A stretch of 64,000 nt of DNA from Streptomyces sp. NBC_00464 (GTDB taxonomy: Bacteria > Actinomycetota > Actinomycetes > Streptomycetales > Streptomycetaceae). Under the pieces are notes generated by a model, which was given only the letters and a program-made list of their open reading frames with translations, was not told the DNA's origin and searched no databases. This document shows positions 17,380 to 26,337 of this stretch, in pieces; within the stretch, counting starts at the first letter, position 1; each line of letters begins with the position of its first letter. Position numbers and translations under genes: made by a program. The DNA is taken from positions 7,220,001-7,284,000 of the forward strand of contig NZ_CP107899.1 in NCBI RefSeq assembly GCF_036013915.1, given 5' to 3'.

Positions 17380-18545
17380 GGGTGGCCGCGCGAGGGTGGT
17401 CGGGCTGCTGACAGCGTGGGGAGACGGCTGGCCGGGGCTGGGGGTGACGTGCCTGGGTGGGGTGTGCTGCGTGCGCGGGCGGCCTTCACTCGGTCGGGCG
17501 GCGGCTCGGCCGCCTGTGGAGCGGATGCTTTGGCCTTGGGAGCCGGACTGCTGTTCGCGGTGGCCCAGCGGGCACGTACCTCGTCGAGCGGACCGAGCGC
17601 GTGCAGGGTGTGGTTGATCAGCCGACCGGGCCCCAGAACCTCGTCTTGGGCCAAGGTCCGGATGGTTCGCGCGGAGGCGGCGGCGCGGGTCACGGAGGAA
17701 CGCATCACCCGCTGCCCGAACCAGTCAGCGCTGCCGGGGACCATGCCTTCGCACACGGAGGCCAGCTGCTCGCTCGACACAGTGCCGTCGGCCAGCAGAC
17801 CGCGTCGCTGGGCCTCCCAGAGCAGGGTGATCCGGTCGATGGGTTCACCCCGGTGGTGCAGCGCGCCCAGGCACCGGTAGAGCTGCCCGTGGGTCACGTC
17901 GGCGAAGTCTCCCGGCCGCAGCCAGGCCACCACCTCGCCCATGGCCCCCGGCTGTTCGGAGAGGACGGCCAGGAGGAACCGCTCGTCCTCGGCGACCTGG
18001 CCGCTCTGTGCCGGAGGCAGGATGTCCGTGGCGGCAGAGGGTCCAGCGGTGGGTGGAACCGGTCGAGGGTCGGTTCCCCAGCGTCGCGCAAGGTCGGTGA
18101 GTACGCTGGTCAGGACGCCCGCCGTACGCAACGCTCCCTCGACCTCGCCCTGGACGGCGTCGTCCCGAGCCGCCTGGTGGAGACGGATCGCGTGCTGGGC
18201 GACTGTGCGGTGAATCGACCCCTCCAGCACCATGCGGCCGTACACAGGGGCGTGCTTGGTTCGGGGACACGCCTGGATCAGGGTGTGGGCGTACGCCGGG
18301 GTCAGCCCGCGCACGTGTTGTCCGGCCTCCCCGACCGCGTCGGTCACCCACGACAGCGGCAACGGACCATCGGCCGAGAGCGCGTGATGCCCGTCGTTGC
18401 GCAACTTGCGAAGGGCGCCGAACAGCGCCTGGTGAACGGGCCGATAGAAGTGGTCCGCAGCGAGCCACTCCAGGTGCGTGAGCTGCTCGGGGTCAGGGAG
18501 CACGGCACCGAGGACCGCCTGCTCGGCACTCATCAGCGGATTCAC
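17376..18545 (-). CDS. DnaB-helicase N-terminal-domain protein
   Basis: 389 aa. Two copies of the DnaB N-terminal helical domain can be read. The first, near residues 5-60, is MSAEQAVLGAVLPDPEQL, DHFYRPVHQALFGALRKL. The second, near 185-290, is DERFLLAVLSEQPGAMGEV, PGDFADVTHGQLYRCLGAL. A Pro/Ala-rich tail follows. There is no RecA-like ATPase core, so this is not a helicase. Stand-alone DnaB-N proteins occur in Streptomyces conjugative elements and may bind a primase or host replication proteins. The start overlaps the 76-aa gene's end (18542-18545). Confidence 0.78.
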   Translation of the reverse strand: MNPLMSAEQAVLGAVLPDPEQLTHLEWLAADHFYRPVHQALFGALRKLRNDGHHALSADGPLPLSWVTDAVGEAGQHVRGLTPAYAHTLIQACPRTKHAPVYGRMVLEGSIHRTVAQHAIRLHQAARDDAVQGEVEGALRTAGVLTSVLTDLARRWGTDPRPVPPTAGPSAATDILPPAQSGQVAEDERFLLAVLSEQPGAMGEVVAWLRPGDFADVTHGQLYRCLGALHHRGEPIDRITLLWEAQRRGLLADGTVSSEQLASVCEGMVPGSADWFGQRVMRSSVTRAAASARTIRTLAQDEVLGPGRLINHTLHALGPLDEVRARWATANSSPAPKAKASAPQAAEPPPDRVKAARARSTPHPGTSPPAPASRLPTLSAARPPSRGHP

Positions 18546-18772
18546 CGCCGGCCGCCGGGATCAACGGTGGACGCCTCGTCCTGCCGGATAAGGAGGTTGG
18601 CGACTGCCCGGTCGGCAGCGGCCATCGACAGGGCGAAGTCGTCCAAGGCGGCGGTGAAGGCAGGATCGGAGGCGGGGACCGAGCCGACCCCGCCGTCAAG
18701 CCACCACCGGCCACCGCGCAGAACGACCGGAGCGTGGGCCAACCGCCCCTGCTGCGGGGTGGGCGCGCTCAT
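18542..18772 (-). CDS. Small hypothetical protein
   Basis: 76 aa. The ATG at 18772 overlaps the coupling-protein stop (ATGA), and its own end overlaps the DnaB-N start. The N-terminus reads LRGGRWWLDGGVGSVPAS, followed by one helix (FTAALDDFALSMAAADRAV). It is tightly coupled between the coupling protein and the DnaB-N protein. No family is recognised. Confidence 0.6.
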   Translation of the reverse strand: MSAPTPQQGRLAHAPVVLRGGRWWLDGGVGSVPASDPAFTAALDDFALSMAAADRAVANLLIRQDEASTVDPGGRR

Positions 18773-20557
18773 GCCGACAGTCCAAGATCGTCCTGGTCGA
18801 TGCTCTTCGCGAGGGCACGCTCGGTGATCGCCTTCGTGGCGCGAGCCGAAGCCGGGCCGACCACCTTGGCGGAGGGCTCCCTGTACCAGGGCTTGAGGTT
18901 GAGCATGGCGACCCGGATGCCGGTGGCCAGTAGCAGTGCCTTGCCCTTGGGCAGGGCGCGGATGGCGTCCGGCGGCAGGATCCGCTCGGTGCGCATGCTC
19001 ACCGAGGTGGACTTGCCGCCCTCGCTCGTCGAAACCGAGGTGGTCTGGACGTCGTGGTCGCCGACCTGACGGCTGAGCCGGTCGGCGAAGTCCGCGTCGT
19101 CGATGCCAGATCCGATGATCTTGATGGTGGCGGCGGAGTACAGGGCGTCCATTCCGGTCTCGCCCCAGCACCGCTGGCCCTGACGGTAGGACTGCAGGAT
19201 CGTCATCGGGATGACGCCCCGGCTGCCCAGGTGCGAGTACAGGTCGGGGAGGTCGCTGATGCGGCACACGTTCGCCGCCTCGTCGAGGACACACAGGGCG
19301 GGCGGGTCGAGTCGCCCGCCGGAGCGCTCGGCGACGATCACGGCCGCGCGCATCACGGCGTCGGCCGCGGCCGCGATGATCGCGGACGCGCTGCCGCCGC
19401 CGTCCTTGCTCAGCAGGTACAGGGTGTCGCGGGATGTCGCGAAGGCGAACGGCTGGAACTCGGGGAGGTCGTCATTCGGGGTGACCCAGGCGGCGACGTC
19501 CGCATCGAGCAGGCAGCTCGCATACTGCCTCGCGGTCTCGTAGATTCCGTCGCGTGTTTCGGTCGCGCCGGAGACGGTGCCCTGGAGCTGGGCGGCGACC
19601 GCGTGGTGGCCGGCGTCGGTGAGCAGGTCCACCGGGGTGCGGTCGGCCGGCATCGCGAGCCAGGCCAGGACGTCGGTGATCGGCCGCCGGTGGCTGGCGG
19701 CGGCGAGGAAGAGGGCACCGAGGGTGTTGCTCGCGGCGGTGGACCAGAAGTCGGAGCCGCTGGACTCGTCCACGCTAGCGGTGACGAAGTGCCCTGCCAA
19801 CCTCTTCGCCCCGGTGAGATCGCGGGCGTCAGCGAGGATGTCCCACCACATCTCGCGAGGGTGGTGGGCGATCTGCTGCGGATCGAGGGTCCAGATCGTG
19901 CCGACCTCGGCGCGGGCGTCCACCGTGGTGGTGAAGGCGTCGTTCGCGGCTTTGTTACTGGTGAGCAGGACCGGACCCGGTGCCGAGAGGATCGCGGGGA
20001 TCGCCAGCCCGGACGTCTTGCCGGAACGCGGGGCCATGATCGCGACGATCACGTCCTCCCAGGACGCGCGGACCTCCGCACGACCGGGATCGAGGGTGCC
20101 GAGCAGGATGCCGCGGTCAGCGGGCAGGACCTCTTTTACTCTCCCGGCCGCCCAGGCTCGGGCGCAGGCTCTTCGCCTTGGCGACGATCTCCTTGTCCAG
20201 GAGCGGCGCCAGGTCCGCCTTGCGGGCGAGGCCGGACCTGGCCCCGGCACGCCAGCGCATCCACAGCACGGCAGCGGTGACGATCAGGGCCACGGTGAAC
20301 AAGCCGGGGACGGCACGGGCACCGACCATCAGCATGCTGGTGCTCAAGGTCGGCCACAGCACCTCCGGGTGCAGCAGCGCGTCCGTGACGCGGAAGGGGG
20401 CCCATGTCCCGCTCCCGACAAAGGTATTGGTGAGATTTCCGGTCAGCCAGGCCAGGGAGCCGAAAGCCATGACGGCTGCGAGGATGCCGAACATGAGGTA
20501 GAGGAGCGCGTCCGACCCGGTGCTGGTCGAGGGCGCGCTGGTGCGCGGGGAAGGCAC
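18769..20557 (-). pseudogene. VirD4/TraG-type coupling ATPase with a +1 frameshift
   Basis: The GTG at 20557 (AAGGA six bases upstream) starts a frame with two membrane helices (DALLYLMFGILAAVMAFGSL; AVPGLFTVALIVTAAVLW) that ends soon after LRPSLGGRES. The +1 frame carries on from KEVLPADRGILLGTLDPG through Walker A (APRSGKTSGLAI, about residue 179), LCVLDEAANV (about 425) and the coupling-protein end to 18769. The total span, 1789 bases, is one base more than 596 codons, and the switch lies at an A4 run near 20130. Coupling proteins pass the relaxosome to the secretion channel, so this gene is central to transfer. It is inactivated, recoded or misread. Confidence 0.8.
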
Positions 20558-20652
20558 GGCGGTTCCTTGGGTGTGCGAGCGAGTGGGGGCGGGGCGCGCT
20601 CGGCTCTCGTGCAGTTCATGGGGGTACTCCAGGGAGTGTGAAGCGGAACGTT

Positions 20653-21318
20653 TCAGCGAGGTCGGCCGGCAGGACGAGGCGCGGGGGGAAGTGCTGCGGT
20701 GGCCGGCGGACTGCCGGCCGACGGCGATGTTCCGGCGCTCGGCGAGGAGGCGCGGGCGGCCCGCTGCCGGTCTGAATCGAGGGTCCGGGCAGCGGAAGGC
20801 GCAGGAGCAGCTTCGGCACCGAGGGCATCGGCGAGCAACTCCCGGCTGCGTAGGACGTTGACCATCTGGTGGTGCCGCGGGTCCGTGCGCTCTGCGGGAC
20901 AGGCAGCGAGACCGTCCTCGGCGACTTTCAACCGCTCGCGGACGTCCTGGAGCATTCCGTACGCGGCGGCCAGTCGCGTCCACGTCTCGAAAGTCGGACG
21001 GTGATGCGGGTCGTCGAAGTCGAGACGGGCGCGAGTCCAGTCGGCGGCAGAGGCGACGAGTTCGGTCAGCTCGGGCAGAGACCCGACCAGTGCGCCGTTG
21101 ACCTCCTCGATGATGCTCGCCACCTCATCGGGCGAGGCGTCCTCGTGGAGACGGGAAATCATCCCGCGGACCGAGTACGGATCGGCGGAAGCGCTAGACA
21201 GGCGCCTGACCTGCAGCGACTTGTCAGAGCCCGGTGCCGCGCTGCGGTGGGCGAGCCGGATGTTGTGCTGCATGGCCGCACCGACGGCCTTGCCGATGCT
21301 GGAGTCATACTCGGGCAC
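20653..21318 (-). CDS. Hypothetical helical protein
   Basis: 221 aa from GTG 21318 (GAAGAGG upstream). Helical and acidic, with SVRGMISRLHEDASPDEVAS, FETWTRLAAAYGMLQDVRER and a Pro/Ala-rich tail. Its first 14 bases overlap the reconstructed end of the gene that IS110 has split, showing original translational coupling to that gene. It lies directly upstream of the coupling ATPase. No family is recognised. Confidence 0.6.
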   Translation of the reverse strand: MPEYDSSIGKAVGAAMQHNIRLAHRSAAPGSDKSLQVRRLSSASADPYSVRGMISRLHEDASPDEVASIIEEVNGALVGSLPELTELVASAADWTRARLDFDDPHHRPTFETWTRLAAAYGMLQDVRERLKVAEDGLAACPAERTDPRHHQMVNVLRSRELLADALGAEAAPAPSAARTLDSDRQRAARASSPSAGTSPSAGSPPATAALPPAPRPAGRPR

Positions 21319-21424
21319 GTTTGCCTCTTCCGGTGAGTGGTCCTGGACGGGTGAGTCGAGCGGGGCGCGCGACGTACTGGAGGCCGACGGCGGAGAGAGC
21401 GGCCGGGGTCACCGTCGGGGGGGG
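21305..21424 (-). pseudogene. 3' fragment of the gene interrupted by IS110
   Basis: If the IS110 element is removed and an 8-base C run restored, the frame from 23674 runs on into this stretch as PPPTVTPAALSAVGLQYVA and ends at TGA 21305-21307. That stop overlaps the next gene's GTG start. The in-frame restoration is the evidence that this is the displaced 3' end. Confidence 0.6.
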
Positions 21425-21480
21425 TGTCTCTATGTCCTTCGTCAAGGACGTGGTGCCTGGTTTGCGTGTGGTTGGGGTGG

Positions 21481-22695
21481 TCAGGCGGCGAGGGTGATGG
21501 TGGGGGTTCTGGATTCGTAGAAGGTGCCGTCTCGGAGCATGGCGAACAGCACGCTGATGCGTTGGCGGGCGAGTCGCAGGAGTGCCTGGGTGTGCGTTTT
21601 GCCGCGGGCTCTTTGCCGGTCGTAGTAGGCGCGTGATGCCGGGTCGGCGTTCATGCAGGCGAAGGCGGAGAGGAACATCGCGCGTTTGAGCTGCCGGTTT
21701 CCGCCGCGTGGTGCGTGTTCGCCGTGGATCGAGGTTCCCGACGATTTCGTCGTGGGAGCGAGGCCGGCGTAGGAGGCGAGGTGGGCGGCACTTGGAAAGC
21801 CGGTGCCGTCGCCGACGGTGACCAGCAGGACGGCGGCGGTCCTGACGCCGACGCCCGGCATCGAGGTCAGGACCTGGTGAAGAGGGTGGGCCTCCAGCAG
21901 GGTGCTGATCTGGGCTTCGAGTGCCTTGCGTTGGTCGTGGACGGCTGCGAGCGAGGCGGCCAGGGACGGGATCACGATGTCGAGGGTGCCCGTGCCGGGA
22001 ACGATGACGGTCTGCTCGTCGAGGGCGTCGAAGACGTCATCGATCAGTCTCTGTGCCATCCGCGGAGCCTTGGGCCGGATCAGCTCGACGAGCCGGCGGC
22101 GGCCGGCTTTCCTCAAAGCGGCCGGGGATCCGTGGCGCTCAAGGAGCCAGGTGACGGCGGGGTGGTCCAGCCGCGGGCCGAGCACGCGCTCGAGGCTGGG
22201 GTGGAACTGGGTGAGCAGGCCGCGTATCCGGTTGCTGGTGCGGGTGGCCTCGGCGGCGAGGTCCTGGTCGAAGCCGGTCAGCACCGTGAGCTCGGCGGTG
22301 ATCTCGTCGGTCAGCTCCAGCGAACGCAGGATGTGCGGCATCGTCCGGGCCGCGTCCGCAATCACCGCCGCGTCCTTCGCATCCGTTTTCGCCTCGCCCG
22401 GATACAGATCGGCGATCCGCCGCATGGCAAGTCCGGGCAGGTAGGCGACCTCGCAGCCCGCGTCCCGGGCGACGGTCAGCGGCAGAGCCCCGATCGATGC
22501 GGGCTGGTCGACGATCACCAGCACGGTGCCGAACTTGGCCTTGAGCTTGTCGAAGGCGGCCCGCAGTTTCGGTTCGCTGTTGGGCATCGGCTTGTCGAAG
22601 ATCTTCTTGCCCGCCGGAGTCAGGCGGTGGCCATGATGGGCGGACTTGCCGACGTCCATCCCGAGGAAGACGCCCACGCCATCGGTGTCTAACAT
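21481..22695 (-). CDS. IS110-family transposase
   Basis: 404 aa from ATG 22695, with GGGAAGGG upstream; the longer frame to 22845 is shadow. The N-terminal RuvC-like DEDD domain starts FLGMDVGKSAHHGHRL and continues with TVLVIVDQPASIGALPL and YPGEAKTDAKDAAVIAD. The C-terminal Tnp_20 domain has the helix-hairpin-helix-like MPGVGVRTAAVLLVTVGDG (about residue 265) and the catalytic-serine region APTTKSSGTSIHGE, then GNRQLKRAMFLSAFACM. The length is typical for an intact IS110 enzyme. These recombinases work with a structured RNA from the element's end. Confidence 0.93.
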   Translation of the reverse strand: MLDTDGVGVFLGMDVGKSAHHGHRLTPAGKKIFDKPMPNSEPKLRAAFDKLKAKFGTVLVIVDQPASIGALPLTVARDAGCEVAYLPGLAMRRIADLYPGEAKTDAKDAAVIADAARTMPHILRSLELTDEITAELTVLTGFDQDLAAEATRTSNRIRGLLTQFHPSLERVLGPRLDHPAVTWLLERHGSPAALRKAGRRRLVELIRPKAPRMAQRLIDDVFDALDEQTVIVPGTGTLDIVIPSLAASLAAVHDQRKALEAQISTLLEAHPLHQVLTSMPGVGVRTAAVLLVTVGDGTGFPSAAHLASYAGLAPTTKSSGTSIHGEHAPRGGNRQLKRAMFLSAFACMNADPASRAYYDRQRARGKTHTQALLRLARQRISVLFAMLRDGTFYESRTPTITLAA

Positions 22696-22699
22696 CGCA

Positions 22700-22955
22700 C
22701 CCTTCCCAGGTGGTTGTTCCTGCCGGCCTCGGCAATGGCACCGTGCTCGCGCATCCACGTTATGCAGACCTGCCGCCCGCGTACTGCCCGGCATTGCGCC
22801 GGACCGGGCGGTGGCCGGGTCTCTCATCAGCGTCTCCGACGGCACCCCACGGACCCGGCGACACCACCCCCCAGGTCATCTGTTCGACAGAGGGGACACA
22901 GTCATACCGGGCCCGGAGGCCAGCGGCCCCATTGCAGGACCGCGAAAAACATAAC
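22700..22955 (-). ncRNA. Candidate IS110 bridge-RNA region
   Basis: About 255 bases of non-coding DNA lie between the transposase start and the element's end. In IS110-group elements this end carries the bridge (guide) RNA transcribed toward the transposase. The stretch is GC-rich with several self-complementary blocks, but I could not fold it by hand. Coordinates are outer limits only. Confidence 0.4.
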
Positions 22956-22964
22956 GGGGGGGGG

Positions 22965-23674
22965 TGAGGCGCGCGGTGGGTGACCCGTCGCAGAGCAAGG
23001 CGCCGGCGCGGAACTGGACGCCGAGGAGACCTTGGCTTGGTTCGCCGCAGGAGCAGTGGCCAGAGCGGCACCACGGTGATCACGGACGGTCCGTGCTGCG
23101 GAGTAGCTCGTCGAAGCGGCGCCGACGCGGCGTAGCTCGGCTTCGGAATCGACGAGTTCGGACTGGGCCGAGCTGATGAACTCCGAGGCGAAGCCGAACC
23201 GGTCAGCGAGCGCATACGCGTCCTCGTCCAAGTCGTTGACCTGTTCTCCCGCCGCTTCCAGCGCCTCCCGGACACGCTCCAGAGCACCGTGCTCGGGGTG
23301 AAGGAGGTGGTCGACTGCGCGCTGAAGGCTGGCCCCGCCTTCGGCCGCCCGAATCTGGTCCGTGATGCTGAGAAGTTCGGCGCCGGCGGCGTAGGGCCCA
23401 GCGCATGCACCGGAGGGCTCAGCCGGGCCGTGTCGAGAGACGGCGGGAGGGTGACGTCATATCGAGCGGCTCGAAGCATCTCGGCCGCATGGCTGGCGAT
23501 GGCGACCTGGTCGGCGAGCGGAGTGGTGGTGGGAAGGCGATGGCGTCGGCCGTGCCAGTCGTCGATCTGCTTGAAACCGGCGTGACGGAGGAGCTGCGCG
23601 GAGAGGTCATCAGTAGCGCCCTTGGCAACGACGCTGCCGCTGAACTCGGACGTGATGGTGATCGAGGTAGGCAC
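22965..23674 (-). pseudogene. Element protein gene, frameshifted and cut by IS110
   Basis: The GTG at 23674 (GGAGACTTCC upstream) begins PTSITITSEFSGSVVAKG, then LLRHAGFKQIDDWHGRRHRL and VAIASHAAEMLRAARYDVTL. At about 23395 the frame fails. Adding one C in the run within GGGCCCTACG restores AAGAELLSITDQIRAAEGG, ERVREALEAAGEQVNDLDED and FGFASEFISSAQSELVDSE, running to the IS110 edge. The protein resembles the 27147-27878 product in layout, with its LLRKAGYQVDVDV and similar helices. It is broken twice: one missing base and one insertion. Confidence 0.6.
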
Positions 23675-23899
23675 GGAAGTCTCCGGGGCAGAGGGAGCGA
23701 AGGACCCGTTGGAGGTGGGCCAGTGGGCAGAGCATCCGGCAAATCCGGGGTTTGGTCTGGCCGAGAATCGCTGGTAGAAGCCGCTGGCCGCGCGGTGGCA
23801 GCGGCAGAAAGCCGGGTGCCCCGCCCGGTCGGTCAGAAGAAGGGGTTCTCCGTCGGCCGGTCGGCCCCGGTGGCGGCCTGGAGCAGCTCGGTGAGGTCC

Positions 23900-24201
23900 T
23901 CCGGTTCGGCAGCCCACGCGCACGGCATCGTCCAGGCGTGCCTGACCCGGCAGCTCCTTGTCCTCGCCGACCGCGCCCACCAAGGCGCCAGCGCACCTTC
24001 TGCACCCCGTACTACCACCACCGCGAACAGCCCGAGCACTGCCAACAGTTCAACCACGACCACGCCCGACTCAGAGCTCCCGGCGAACGCGCCTTCGCTC
24101 AGTTGAAGTCCTGGCGACTCCTCCGGCGAGCCAGATGTTCCACCCGCCGCACCATCGTCCAAGCCGTCCACACGCTACTGACCTGCGACTATTCAGGCTG
24201 A
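23900..24201 (+). pseudogene. C-terminal remnant of an IS5-like DDE transposase
   Basis: Two frames hold pieces of one transposase end. First comes HGIVQACLTRQLLVLADRAH, then after a shift TPYYHHREQPEHCQQFNHDH, APGERAFAQLKSWRLLRRA and IVQAVHTLLTCDYSG before the stop at 24201. This matches the C-terminus of Streptomyces IS5-type DDE transposases, where ERAFAQLKSWR holds the catalytic Glu. The N-terminal two thirds are missing. It lies end to end with the HTH-carboxyltransferase gene and may have travelled with it. Confidence 0.65.
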
Positions 24202-24227
24202 AAGAGGTTCACTGACGAAACCACCCT

Positions 24228-26321
24228 TCACAGCGGCAGGTTACCGTGTTTGCGGACTGGTCTTTTGTCGCGCTTGGTGCGAAGCACGGCCAGTGAGCGG
24301 ATGAGGACCTCGCGCGTGCGGGCGGGGTCGATGACGTCGTTAACGAGACCTTGCTGAGCGGTGTAGTGAGGGTGCATGAGATCACGCTCGTACTTCTCGA
24401 CCATCTCTCTATGCATGGCCTCCGGGTCGTCAGCCTCCGCGATTCTCCTCCGAAAGATGGCATTGACAGCGCCATCCGGATCCATCACGGCCATCTCGTT
24501 CGTGGGCCAGGCAAAGGAAAGGTCGGAACCGATGGAGCGTGAGTCCATCACAATGTAGGCACTCCCGTACGCCTTGCGCATGACCAATTGGACGCGTGGC
24601 ACAGTCGCGTTGCAGTAGGCGTAGAGCAGTTTGGCGGTATCCCGGATGAGACCATTGTGTTCCTGATCAAGGCCGGGCAGAAAGCCAGGCACGTCAACCA
24701 GGGTGATGAGAGGAATATTGAACGCATCGCAGAACTGAACGAAGCGGGCCGCCTTCTCCGTCGCATCAGTGTCCAGGACGCCCGCCAGGCGCGCCGGCTG
24801 GTTCGCGACAATTCCCACCACATGACCGCCAAGACGGCTCAGCCCGCAGACGACGTTGGCCGCCCACCGTTCCTGGATCTCCAAGAAGTCCTTGTCGTCG
24901 ACAATCTCCTCGATGACTGCGCGTACGTCGTAAGCGTGGTTGCTGTCGCTCGGCACCAGTTCGAGCAAGACCTCACACTGACGGTCAGGCGAGTCCAGGC
25001 ACGGTACAACAGGCGGCACTTCACCACTGTTGGACGGGAGCAGGGAGAGAAGTCGGCGCACTGCTCGCAGGCAGGTTCGTTCATCATCGAAGGCGAAGCC
25101 GGCCGTGCCGGAAACCTCGGTGTGCACATCGGCTCCGCCGAGCGCGTCGACGGTAGTACTCTCGCCAGTCACGGCGCGCACCACATCTGGACCGCTGATG
25201 TACATCTGGGAGACAGTGCGGACCATGAAGACGAAATCGGTGAGCGCCGGGGCGCAGGCAGCACCGCCCGCAGCAGGTCCCAGAACAGCACTGATCTGCG
25301 GAATCACTCCCGACGCCTGCACCGTGCGCCGAAAGATTCCGCCGTAACCGGCGAGGGCGCTCAGCCCTTCGTGGATGCGGGCCCCACCCCCGTCAACGAG
25401 TGAGACCAACGGCGCACCGGCCGTCAGAGCCATGTCCATGAGATCGTGGATTTTGGCAGCGTGCGCCTCTCCTAAAGCGCCTCCGAAGACACGGAAATCC
25501 TGCCCGTAGACGAAGATTGCGCGACCTTCAACTGTGCCCCATCCAGTGACGACCCCGTCCGTGCAGGAAACCTCTCTGTCCGAATTGGAACCAGCGAGAT
25601 GGTTTCCCTGGAGCGGGTTCAACTCAGTGAATGACCCATCATCCACCAGCAGGTCGATGCGTTCCCGGACCGTCAGCTTTCCCAAAGCATGCTGGCGCTG
25701 AGTTGCCGCCGCACCGAGGCCGTCTGTAGTTTTGTCTCTACTCTCACCAGAAGCCGCTGCGCGTCCCAGAAAATCCGCTTCCGCCTGCTCCCCAAATGAC
25801 CCGAAGGGGTTCTTGGGCGGGTCCTGATGGCTCCCGTCCGGCGCAGCCTCTGCATCCAGACCGTTCGCGCGCGTGGTCCCGTCGGGACGATGCTCGTCGT
25901 GGCGCGATCGTTCTGGTTCAGGACCAGGACGGTCGAGAGTGGCCGCACGCTTGCGTTTTACTCGCAGAAATTCCAGCTTCTCCCAGCGAGATCTCCACTC
26001 ACGAAGCCGCGGGTCGTCTCGGCGCACTGGCCGGTCATTGGGGTCGCCGAAAGCCAGCAAGGTCCCCACCAGTGCGATGAGGAAGTCCAGCCGTGGAAGC
26101 CGTTTTCCGTTCAGCGCTTCACTGACCGCTGAAGCGGATAGGGGGCGTCCCTTCGGTGCGAGCGCCTCGATCTGCCGGTATGAGGGGTTACCCCGCTCAA
26201 TACGCAGGAAGGTCAGGTCCGAGGCAAAGGCGACCAACGCTTCCGTGAACTCATCGCTCGGCTGCTCACTGCTCTTTCGTCCCCCCGGCATACCCATCCC
26301 CCGACTCGTTGCGCCCTCCAC
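24228..26321 (-). CDS. XRE-like HTH fused to acyl-CoA carboxylase carboxyltransferase
   Basis: Up to 697 aa; an ATG at 26297, or one at 26291 preceded by a G-rich run, may be the true start. Residues ~25-95 form an XRE-like HTH (FLRIERGNPSYRQIEALAPK, SASAVSEALNGKRLPRLDFL). A polar linker follows (95-205). Residues 205-697 are a complete PccB/AccB-type beta subunit: HALGKLTVRERIDLLVDDG, VDGGGARIHEG, GPAAGGAACAPALTDFVFMV, VDVPGFLPGLDQEHNG, KHGNLPL at the end. The position matching Asp422 of S. coelicolor PccB is Ile here (SAYIVMDSRS), the acetyl-CoA-tolerant type. There is no alpha subunit nearby. The fusion is highly unusual. Confidence 0.85.
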   Translation of the reverse strand: MEGATSRGMGMPGGRKSSEQPSDEFTEALVAFASDLTFLRIERGNPSYRQIEALAPKGRPLSASAVSEALNGKRLPRLDFLIALVGTLLAFGDPNDRPVRRDDPRLREWRSRWEKLEFLRVKRKRAATLDRPGPEPERSRHDEHRPDGTTRANGLDAEAAPDGSHQDPPKNPFGSFGEQAEADFLGRAAASGESRDKTTDGLGAAATQRQHALGKLTVRERIDLLVDDGSFTELNPLQGNHLAGSNSDREVSCTDGVVTGWGTVEGRAIFVYGQDFRVFGGALGEAHAAKIHDLMDMALTAGAPLVSLVDGGGARIHEGLSALAGYGGIFRRTVQASGVIPQISAVLGPAAGGAACAPALTDFVFMVRTVSQMYISGPDVVRAVTGESTTVDALGGADVHTEVSGTAGFAFDDERTCLRAVRRLLSLLPSNSGEVPPVVPCLDSPDRQCEVLLELVPSDSNHAYDVRAVIEEIVDDKDFLEIQERWAANVVCGLSRLGGHVVGIVANQPARLAGVLDTDATEKAARFVQFCDAFNIPLITLVDVPGFLPGLDQEHNGLIRDTAKLLYAYCNATVPRVQLVMRKAYGSAYIVMDSRSIGSDLSFAWPTNEMAVMDPDGAVNAIFRRRIAEADDPEAMHREMVEKYERDLMHPHYTAQQGLVNDVIDPARTREVLIRSLAVLRTKRDKRPVRKHGNLPL

Positions 26322-26337
26322 TGTCGGAAGGTACCCA

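Larger units (their letters stand above)
21425..22955 (-). mobile_element. IS110-family insertion sequence
   Basis: About 1.53 kb between a G8 run (21417-21424) and a G9 run (22956-22964). It contains one transposase gene (21481-22695) and about 260 non-coding bases upstream of it. Size and layout match IS110-group elements, about 1.55 kb in Streptomyces. No terminal inverted repeats are evident, as expected. The exact ends are ambiguous within the G runs. It lies inside a transfer-region gene. Confidence 0.8.

Noticed and set aside
17457..18827. 456-aa plus-strand frame
   Set aside because: Gly/Arg-rich antisense of the DnaB-N protein, which has recognisable domains.
19054..20280. 408-aa plus-strand frame
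   Set aside because: Antisense of the coupling ATPase; no motif.
21417..22964. Target-site duplication of IS110 from the G runs
   Set aside because: IS110 elements usually make none; the runs of 8 and 9 G are better explained as a split homopolymer target.
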